Part shown: in pieces, positions 43,710 through 49,286 of the stretch
Position numbering within the stretch: position 1 is the stretch's first letter
Layout of the letters: each line of letters begins with the position of its first letter
Assembly: GCA_945905295.1 (NCBI GenBank)
Contig: CAMDPX010000024.1
Location: 1-49,286, forward strand
Direction: 5' to 3'
Source: Planctomyces sp. SH-PL62
GTDB taxonomy: Bacteria; Planctomycetota; Planctomycetia; Planctomycetales; Planctomycetaceae
Length of the DNA stretch: 49,286 nt
Notes under the pieces: generated by a model
What the model was told of the DNA's origin: nothing
Database searches by the model: none
What the model saw: the letters and a program-made list of their open reading frames with translations, nothing else
Program-made: the position numbers and the translations under genes

Positions 43710-44921
43710 TCAGGCAATTCCGACTCGCCACACCATCTTGTTGCGAACCGCAAACAACTCTTCCAACGGGTTGCGATGAATCGCCGCCGAGCTCAATGAA
43801 ACGGCGACCAAGTCCGCCCGTTTGCCGAGTGTGAGCGACCCACATTCGCGATCCAAGCCAAGAGCCCGCGCACCGGCCAGCGTGCCGAGTTCCAGCAACG
43901 TGCTCGGCGCGACATCGGGAAATCGTTCGCGCAGAAAGACCAACTCGTTCCACAAACTGAGGTCCGGGTTCGAGCCTCGCCCATCGGTGCCGAGCGCGAC
44001 GTTCGCTCCGCGCGTCAGTAACAGCCGCCACGGATGCGGTTCGTGGCCGAAGAACTCATGCGTGCGCGGACAGTAGACGACGCTCATCTGCGGTCGAGCA
44101 GCGATGAAGTCGATCTCGTCGTCCGCCAGATAGTTCCCATGCACGACCAACGCTCGCGGCGCATCGGCCAGCGTTTGCAGAATGTCGAGCGGCCGGCGTC
44201 CCAACGGCAACCCTTTCTCCGGCCAGGCACCGAATGACTTCAGCATCTCGACAAACTCGCCACGCCCATGAGCGAGAAACTCCAGTTCCTCGCGAGTCTC
44301 GGCCAGGTGCATCGCGACCGGCGCATCGACTCGCCTCGCCAATTCGACCGAGCGACGTAGCAACTCCGGCGAGACGCTGTACGGCGCATGCGGCGATAGG
44401 GCGTAAGTGACATGCTCGCTCTTGCGGCGAAGCCACTCCTCGGCAAGTTCCATTTGCAATTCCACGGCTTCCGGTCGCAGTCCGATCAACTCGCGAAACG
44501 CGAATATGCGCGGGCTGCCGGTCGGCAAAGCGGCTTCGCCCCAGCCGGATGTGGCGATCTCGCCTAACAACGTGGTGCCGGTCTCGGCCGCTTCGATCGC
44601 TCCGAGATTCACAGCGTTCGACTGCACCGTCGAAGTCGGAATGAACTCGCGGCGGCGGTACGCGACCAGCGAACGAATCCAATCCGTGAAGGGCCGCGCC
44701 GGCTGGAACGGCTTTTGGACGAGGCTGAATTCCAGATGTGCGTGGGCATTGACCAAACCCGGCAAGAGGGTGACGTCACCCAGATCGTGACACGCCTCAT
44801 GAGGCTGCGCCGAGCGAACTGCGGTGATGCGACCGTCATGGATTTCAACCACGCCGTTTTCAATCGGTGGCCGATCGACGGGAATCACCCAGCGAGCTTT
44901 GAATTGAATGGGCGATGACAT
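43710..44921 (-). CDS. Amidohydrolase (MtaD/ATZ-TRZ-like)
   Basis: This is a 403-residue metal-dependent hydrolase. Metal and active-site motifs are LPGLVNAHAHLEFS, LSPHAPYSVS, MHLAETREE, VVHGNYL and LGTDGRGSNPDLS. The NAHAHLEF and HAPYSVSP motifs are close to those of cytosine-deaminase/S-adenosylhomocysteine-deaminase and aminodeoxyfutalosine-deaminase proteins. A role in menaquinone synthesis by the futalosine route is possible but no neighbouring gene supports it. It lies downstream of the PIG-L gene on the same strand. Confidence 0.85.
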   Translation of the reverse strand: MSSPIQFKARWVIPVDRPPIENGVVEIHDGRITAVRSAQPHEACHDLGDVTLLPGLVNAHAHLEFSLVQKPFQPARPFTDWIRSLVAYRRREFIPTSTVQSNAVNLGAIEAAETGTTLLGEIATSGWGEAALPTGSPRIFAFRELIGLRPEAVELQMELAEEWLRRKSEHVTYALSPHAPYSVSPELLRRSVELARRVDAPVAMHLAETREELEFLAHGRGEFVEMLKSFGAWPEKGLPLGRRPLDILQTLADAPRALVVHGNYLADDEIDFIAARPQMSVVYCPRTHEFFGHEPHPWRLLLTRGANVALGTDGRGSNPDLSLWNELVFLRERFPDVAPSTLLELGTLAGARALGLDRECGSLTLGKRADLVAVSLSSAAIHRNPLEELFAVRNKMVWRVGIA

Positions 44922-44992
44922 GCGATGGTTCTAGCGTTGGTTTGTCTCTGGCAATGAAGTTGTCGGTGGATTGGGGTAGGGATGGGACTTCG

Positions 44993-45072
44993 CACACGGA
45001 TGCGAGAGACGCACACGGATGAAAAGCACTTTCGGGTTATCTTCATCCGTGTGCGCCTCTCGCATCCGTGTG
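44993..45072. repeat. Long inverted repeat (CACACGGATG family)
   Basis: The arms 44993-45023 and 45042-45072 are inverted with one mismatch. Each arm also contains the short direct repeat CACACGGATG twice. It lies between the amidohydrolase and PIG-L genes. Confidence 0.85.
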
Positions 45073-45149
45073 TGGCCTTCCAAAACATCGCCACATCAGC
45101 AGCAAGATCCCCGCGACAAGAATACCACCCAGACACCGTCTCCGACGAA

Positions 45150-45815
45150 TCAGCGCACGACCTCTCGAACCAATACAAACGCCTCGGCCGCGTGGACGCT
45201 GACCGTCGAACCGCGATACCGAGCCAACGCTTCGATCGCCACCAGCGAGCGCGGATTGGGCGCGGGCTTGAGTTGCGAGGTAAAGCACTGCATCGCTTCC
45301 AACTTCTTCGGCAGGTACGCCGCGATGTCAACGAACACGGTCGGATAAAACACCGCGCTGTCGATCGGCGGTGCCCATTCGGTTTCACTGAGCGTTTCGT
45401 AACAGAGCAGTTGCTTGACCGGACAACTCGCCAGCGGCCGAGCGGCCACGAGCGTCGCGTGATAGATGCGGCCGTGATCCGCGTGCAGGTCGCCGTGATG
45501 CGGCAGATAAACCCGTTCGGGTTGCAGTTGTTGAAACTGCGTCGCCAGCGCGTCGGCAATCAGATGCCCCGGAGTCACGTCCAGCTTCGGAGCGGGAAAG
45601 TCGAGAAACCGCGTCTCGCGCACTCCCAAGATCGCGTGTGCGTTGCGAGCTTCCGCGCGAGTTCGTTCGACTGACTCGTCGGAATACAAATCGGGCGCAC
45701 CGCGGGTGGCGACGATCACAAAAACGTCGTCCCCCTCGGCCGCGTGCCGAGCCATCACGCCGCCGCATCCCAGGACTTCGTCGTCCGGATGCGGAGCAAT
45801 CACCACAACTCGCAT
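45150..45815 (-). CDS. PIG-L/LmbE-type deacetylase
   Basis: This is a 221-residue deacetylase. The N-terminal IAPHPDDEVLGCGG holds the zinc ligands (PHPDDE, residues 8-13), and PHHGDLHADHG (about 103-113) supplies the third zinc ligand and a catalytic residue. Members remove acetyl groups from N-acetylglucosamine derivatives, for example in bacillithiol, mycothiol or surface glycan synthesis. The substrate here is not known. The neighbouring formyltransferases and polysaccharide deacetylase suggest sugar modification. Confidence 0.9.
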   Translation of the reverse strand: MRVVVIAPHPDDEVLGCGGVMARHAAEGDDVFVIVATRGAPDLYSDESVERTRAEARNAHAILGVRETRFLDFPAPKLDVTPGHLIADALATQFQQLQPERVYLPHHGDLHADHGRIYHATLVAARPLASCPVKQLLCYETLSETEWAPPIDSAVFYPTVFVDIAAYLPKKLEAMQCFTSQLKPAPNPRSLVAIEALARYRGSTVSVHAAEAFVLVREVVR

Positions 45816-45955
45816 GAGAGACTCCCAAACTCACCCGACGCGCAAGTTTTGAAGTTGCGCACTTTGGATTTTGCGATGGCACCCACCGACCTCGTGTGAG
45901 TGGTCGCTTTACAACACCGACAACCAGATTGCAGGTTTTGTTTTGCACTTTGCGT

Positions 45956-46026
45956 CTCTGCGGTCTTCTCATCACTGCGGTGCCAATTCTTCACCGCAGA
46001 GATTGGAAGACCGCAAGAGAAGCAGA
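45956..46026. repeat. Complex palindrome (CTCTGCGGTCTTC)
   Basis: CTCTGCGGTCTTC (45956-45968) pairs with GAAGACCGC (46006-46014) and CTCTGCGGT also matches ACCGCAGAG (45993-46001), so several folds are possible. Confidence 0.6.
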
Positions 46027-46123
46027 GCGCGGACGTTTCGATTCGTGGTGAGACGAATGTTGCGAAGTCGGCGGGAACCGCACTCTTTCCCATGAAATCA
46101 TTCCTCAAGATCTCAAAACGCGC

Positions 46124-46192
46124 AAGCGAGGGCGAACGCTTCAAACAACATCGAGCCGGTTTTTGAAGTCATGTGAAGCGTCCGCCCTCGCT
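46124..46192. repeat. Inverted repeat AAGCGAGGGCG
   Basis: AGCGAGGGCGAACGCTTCA (46125-46143) and its inverted copy at 46174-46192 differ at one base. The hairpin lies just downstream of the formyltransferase gene. Confidence 0.8.
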
Positions 46193-46203
46193 GACGCTTC
46201 GGG

Positions 46204-47208
46204 TTAGTTTGCCTTCCACTCCGCGATCACTTTCTCCAATTCCCCAATCCGCGCCTTCAACCGGCTGACTTCGTCTTCGACGACATAACCCAATCGTTGT
46301 CCAACGGGCAGCTTCGGCTTCGCAACATCGCCGTCACCCCACGCGACCTCGCTGAGCCAGATCAATCCGTCCCCCGTTTGCACGAGCGAACCGCGTTGCG
46401 GATCGTTCAGCAAGACTCGGCCGATGACGCCACGAAACGGAGTGACCGTCTCCAATTCTGCTCGCCACGCCAGCAGCTTGCGGTCTTTGAGATACGAGTA
46501 CGCTCCGGGATGCGGCCGACCCGCCGCTCGGATCAAGGCATGAATCTCGATCGCCGACTTCGTCCAGTCGATCCAGCCATCTTCGGGAGCACGCTTGCCG
46601 TGATATGTCGCGAGCGATTCGTCTTGCGGCTGCGGATTCCATTCGCCCGACAGCAGCTTCGGCAGCCAGCGATCCAACGCGCGGACGATCGCTTGTTCGA
46701 GATTGGCCGTGACTTGCTCGGCATCATCGGTCGGAGAAACGTCAAACGGCTCTTGCACGAGGATCGGACCGCTGTCAGTTCCCGCATCCATCACAAAGAA
46801 GTTCGCCGCTCCGGGAGTCCCGTCCAAGACCAGCCACGCAACCGGAGCACGTCCCCGACCACGCGGCAGCAACGTCGGATGAAAGCCAACACACGCCAGC
46901 TTCGGCACCGACAACAAATCCGATTTCACGAGCTGCGATAGACCAACCACAAACAACAAATCCGGCTGCCACTCGCGCACTTGAGCGACGATCTCCGGCG
47001 CGTTGATGTTCTGAAACCCGACGCACGGCACGCCCGCTTCGGATGCGACGTCATTCAGCCGGACGAACCCACTGATTGCGGACGGATCGACGGGGACAAG
47101 CTCAAGCACTCCGACCACGTTGGCTCGGTGACGCAACAGCGCCTGCAACGTCAGGCGGCTACTGCCGACACTTCCTGCCAGAACGATGCGAAGCGGTGAT
47201 GTGGACAC
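46204..47208 (-). CDS. Formyltransferase-family protein (Fmt/ArnA-like)
   Basis: This is a 334-residue protein. The N-terminal formyl-transferase domain has LRIVLAGSVGSSRLTLQALL, the substrate segment GFHPTLLPRGRGRAPVAWLVLDG and SGPILVQEPFDV. The C-terminal part (from about 210) resembles the Fmt C domain, and a short coiled coil ends the protein. The substrate may be tRNA-Met or a sugar nucleotide. The GFHPTLLPRGRGRAP motif is closer to sugar-modifying members, which fits its neighbours. Confidence 0.75.
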   Translation of the reverse strand: MSTSPLRIVLAGSVGSSRLTLQALLRHRANVVGVLELVPVDPSAISGFVRLNDVASEAGVPCVGFQNINAPEIVAQVREWQPDLLFVVGLSQLVKSDLLSVPKLACVGFHPTLLPRGRGRAPVAWLVLDGTPGAANFFVMDAGTDSGPILVQEPFDVSPTDDAEQVTANLEQAIVRALDRWLPKLLSGEWNPQPQDESLATYHGKRAPEDGWIDWTKSAIEIHALIRAAGRPHPGAYSYLKDRKLLAWRAELETVTPFRGVIGRVLLNDPQRGSLVQTGDGLIWLSEVAWGDGDVAKPKLPVGQRLGYVVEDEVSRLKARIGELEKVIAEWKAN

Positions 47209-47242
47209 TTTGGAAATCCAGTCTTGGCGAATGAGTTTGTCT

Positions 47243-47332
47243 GGCCGAAAGCCGTGAGCCGTTGGCCGATTGCCGTGATACCGTTTTTTGTTTGGGAAAG
47301 GCTAACGGCGATCGGCCAACAAGCATCGGCCG
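47243..47332. repeat. GATACCGTTTTT-family repeat between formyltransferases
   Basis: GGCCGATTGCCGTGATACCG and TTTTTTG are followed by GGCTAACGGCGATCGGCCAA, an inverted arm. It shares GCCGTGATACCGTTTTT with elements at 3721-3779 and 37140-37185. Confidence 0.75.
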
Positions 47333-47336
47333 GAGG

Positions 47337-48179
47337 TCACGCGGCTTTGATCAATCGATCTTTGAGCATGTCTCGCGCGACCTGCTCGAATCTTCGGTAA
47401 TCGCTGAGGCCGGGTGAGTAATGCAACTGGCTTGGGCCTGGTGGAATCAGAGTCGGTGAGGCTCGGAAGTTGGCTCGGTTATCGTAAATCCAATTCAGGA
47501 TCAGCGCCGCTCCGGCGACGCTCGATTTCGCGAGCAGCGTCAGTAAGTTGTCGATGAACGGATCGAACGCGAAGCGGCCTTGTTTCACGATCGCGCCGGT
47601 GTCGATCCCCTTGTCGACGAAATGCAGCGTCACACCGACGTTGTCGAAGTCGCGATTGAGCACCGCCCAGAACTGGCCGTGAGCCCCGCGATACATCGGC
47701 GTGATCCCCGCATGCAGATTCACGAAGCACGGAGCGGCGGCGAGTACCGGTTCTTTGATGATGCTCGTCCCCAGTACGACGACGAGTTCTGGTTTCGCCT
47801 TCTGCAACACCTCGATGACGGCTGGATCGTTGATCGACTCCACACGCAGCACTTCGCAGTCTGGCTCGAAAGTCGATGCCGCGCGGACTTCGCGATATTC
47901 GGAGCAGGCCAACGCCTGTCGCTTGAGTCGCAGCTTCGTGTACGCGCCGAGCAACAGTCGGTCGAGCCAATAACCGCGACGCAGCTTCTTGCCGCGACGA
48001 AAGACGGCGCGCAGCACTTCGCGGCGCGGGCGTTGTTGTTTCACGACGGCGACGAGATCGACTTCGGAGGCGAGTCGGCTGAAGACGTATTGCGAACCGG
48101 CTGACGGTCCCATCAGCACGGCCACGCGCGGGCGTGCTTCATGCGGCCCAGTGCAGGTTGCGGCCGGCGGACAGGTCAT
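47337..48179 (-). CDS. Formyltransferase-domain protein
   Basis: This is a 280-residue protein. LGTSIIKEPVLAAAPCFVNL followed by HAGITPMYRGAHGQFWAVLN is the formyl-transferase core (NLHxGxxPxYRG), and VGVTLHFVDKGIDTGAIV is the usual following strand. Members transfer a formyl group from 10-formyltetrahydrofolate to amino sugars. ATG 48179 (MTCPPAATCTGPHEARPR) is chosen; it overlaps the end of the polysaccharide deacetylase gene by 41 bases. The acceptor is unknown. Confidence 0.8.
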   Translation of the reverse strand: MTCPPAATCTGPHEARPRVAVLMGPSAGSQYVFSRLASEVDLVAVVKQQRPRREVLRAVFRRGKKLRRGYWLDRLLLGAYTKLRLKRQALACSEYREVRAASTFEPDCEVLRVESINDPAVIEVLQKAKPELVVVLGTSIIKEPVLAAAPCFVNLHAGITPMYRGAHGQFWAVLNRDFDNVGVTLHFVDKGIDTGAIVKQGRFAFDPFIDNLLTLLAKSSVAGAALILNWIYDNRANFRASPTLIPPGPSQLHYSPGLSDYRRFEQVARDMLKDRLIKAA

Positions 48180-49155
48180 GAGCGATCTCCTCCATAGTCT
48201 TGATTTCGATTTCGCCTGCATCGCGCAGCTTTGCGGCGGCGATACAAATCTGCTCGAACGATTCGAGCTGCTGCGGCACGTCGGGCAAGAAGTTGTGCGG
48301 GTGTGTGTAGAGGCTGAAGATGCGACCGAGCCGCGCGGCCTTCTGCATCCCTTTGGAGGCTCGATGCACTTGCGACTCGCGCGGCACGAATTTCGACAGC
48401 CCGGTGCAGCCGGGAAAGAACATGCTGTGAGGCAGCTCCCACAACCCTTCGACTCGCCGAGCTTTCCCCAGCGGCGGGCAGATAACGAGCGACTCGTCCA
48501 CGAATCGCAGCACGCGCACCAGGTTGTAGGTCAGTCGATTGAGCAACCGATTCTTGATCGGCTTCGCCGCCGTGCCGAGCAGAAACCACTCGGAGTTCGG
48601 CCCTCGAAAACAGGTGTGCCCTGTCTCGCGAAGGACATCGAGATGACCGACTTTGTTGCGCGGGAAGACGAGCGATCGAACCTCGCGTCCCCAGCGCTTC
48701 GCGACTTCGCGACAGGTATCGAACTCGGCCTTCGCCACTTCGCGCGTACAAGCGTCTTCGCCAATGACGACGTGCGAGAACGTGTGGCTGGCGAGTTCCT
48801 GATGCACCGGGCAATTGACGATCGCCTCAACCAATTCGGGAGCGTAGTACCGCAAGCCACGCGGTTCGGTCATCGACGGGATGCCGTCGTACCAATCACC
48901 GGTGAACCATTCAGGCTGCGGCGCGGGAAGCTGTTTCGGATAGCGGCCGCTGGGGCAGTCTTCTGGTTTGAGCATCAAATGTCCGACCGTCGCCCATGTC
49001 GCCGAGATTTGATGTCTCGTGAAGATGTCCAACAACCCGCGCACCACTTCGCGCACGCGTTCGACTCCTTGAGCATGATTGAGGTCGCGCGCGTTACGGC
49101 GCGTCCCCCAAGCCATCTCGAAATCGAAGCTGATGGAAAGAACGCCGACGGCCAT
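48139..49155 (-). CDS. Polysaccharide deacetylase (NodB-like)
   Basis: This is a 338-residue protein of the carbohydrate-esterase 4 fold: LSISFDFEMAWGTRR (first Asp), ISATWATVGHLML, HQELASHTFSHVVIG (the HxxxH metal ligands) and YTHPHNFLP near the end. It resembles deacetylases of surface polysaccharide pathways. The overlap with the following formyltransferase gene suggests an operon in which acyl groups on amino sugars are exchanged. No signal peptide is evident, so it may act in the cytoplasm. Confidence 0.85.
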   Translation of the reverse strand: MAVGVLSISFDFEMAWGTRRNARDLNHAQGVERVREVVRGLLDIFTRHQISATWATVGHLMLKPEDCPSGRYPKQLPAPQPEWFTGDWYDGIPSMTEPRGLRYYAPELVEAIVNCPVHQELASHTFSHVVIGEDACTREVAKAEFDTCREVAKRWGREVRSLVFPRNKVGHLDVLRETGHTCFRGPNSEWFLLGTAAKPIKNRLLNRLTYNLVRVLRFVDESLVICPPLGKARRVEGLWELPHSMFFPGCTGLSKFVPRESQVHRASKGMQKAARLGRIFSLYTHPHNFLPDVPQQLESFEQICIAAAKLRDAGEIEIKTMEEIAHDLSAGRNLHWAA

Positions 49156-49286
49156 GAATCACGGCTCTCGAACAATGCGAAAAAGGGGGAGTTGGGAAAG
49201 GGGCGGGAATGTCCAACGAGCGGTCGGAAAGTGTCAAGGTGAGTCGATCGGGGTCGGGCGTTCAAATTTCAAAATTGCCGAGGCAA

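Larger units (their letters stand above)
45816..46203. other. Intergenic region with two palindromic repeats
   Basis: No gene was recognised. A complex palindrome at 45956-46026 (CTCTGCGGTCTTC ... GAAGACCGC) and a 19-bp inverted repeat at 46124-46192 occupy most of it. Confidence 0.6.

Overview
The window looks like chromosomal DNA of a planctomycete (Planctomycetota, probably order Planctomycetales). It carries protein types that are abundant in that phylum: a DUF1501 protein with a Tat-like signal, a DUF1549/DUF1553 haem-motif protein, a very large PA14-containing multi-haem cytochrome c, a secreted beta-propeller protein and a membrane-anchored MutS-like ATPase. GC content is fairly high and most genes sit in short operons. 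No rRNA, tRNA or CRISPR array was seen. The assignment rests on protein recognition by eye; no database was searched.

Layout. 1-8.7 kb: end of an IS3-type transposase, a parvulin lipoprotein, mfd, a small gene split by an IS4-type insertion sequence, an unknown protein and a decayed Enzyme I remnant. 8.7-12.2 kb: a dihydroorotase-like protein that has lost metal ligands, pyrB and a lipoprotein with a HEAGH motif. 12.5-19.9 kb: CBS-domain protein, prenyltransferase-repeat protein, MATE transporter, D-aminoacylase-type amidohydrolase, ricT and hom. 20.4-23.6 kb: a complete 3.1-kb IS1-type transposon with four passenger genes. 23.6-30.2 kb: haem-binding sensor kinase, HisA-like protein, yacG, PaaK-like ligase, secreted propeller protein and a PIN toxin/antitoxin pair. 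30.2-41.4 kb: multi-haem cytochrome, ABC-2 exporter, dolichol-kinase-like protein, gmhA, DUF1501, a small ParB-like pair and DUF1549/1553. 41.7-49.2 kb: MutS-like ATPase, amidohydrolase, PIG-L deacetylase, two formyltransferases and a polysaccharide deacetylase.

Two things stand out. First, the IS1-type element at 20437-23578 has near-perfect ends and an exact 8-bp target duplication, yet it encloses a lower-GC three-gene operon that includes a HEPN-like protein, plus a small KGG-type gene. A passenger operon inside an IS1-family element is unusual and is the best candidate here for an undescribed mobile system. Second, about twenty long inverted repeats lie in nearly every intergenic region. 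Many start GTAG and end CTAC, and each arm is itself a small hairpin, which is the architecture of REP doublets (REPINs). In three elements the two arms differ by paired changes that preserve each local hairpin. Related palindromes also lie in frame inside mfd and supply the stop codons or C-terminal tails of neighbouring genes. No RAYT transposase is present in the window, so any mobilising enzyme must be encoded elsewhere.
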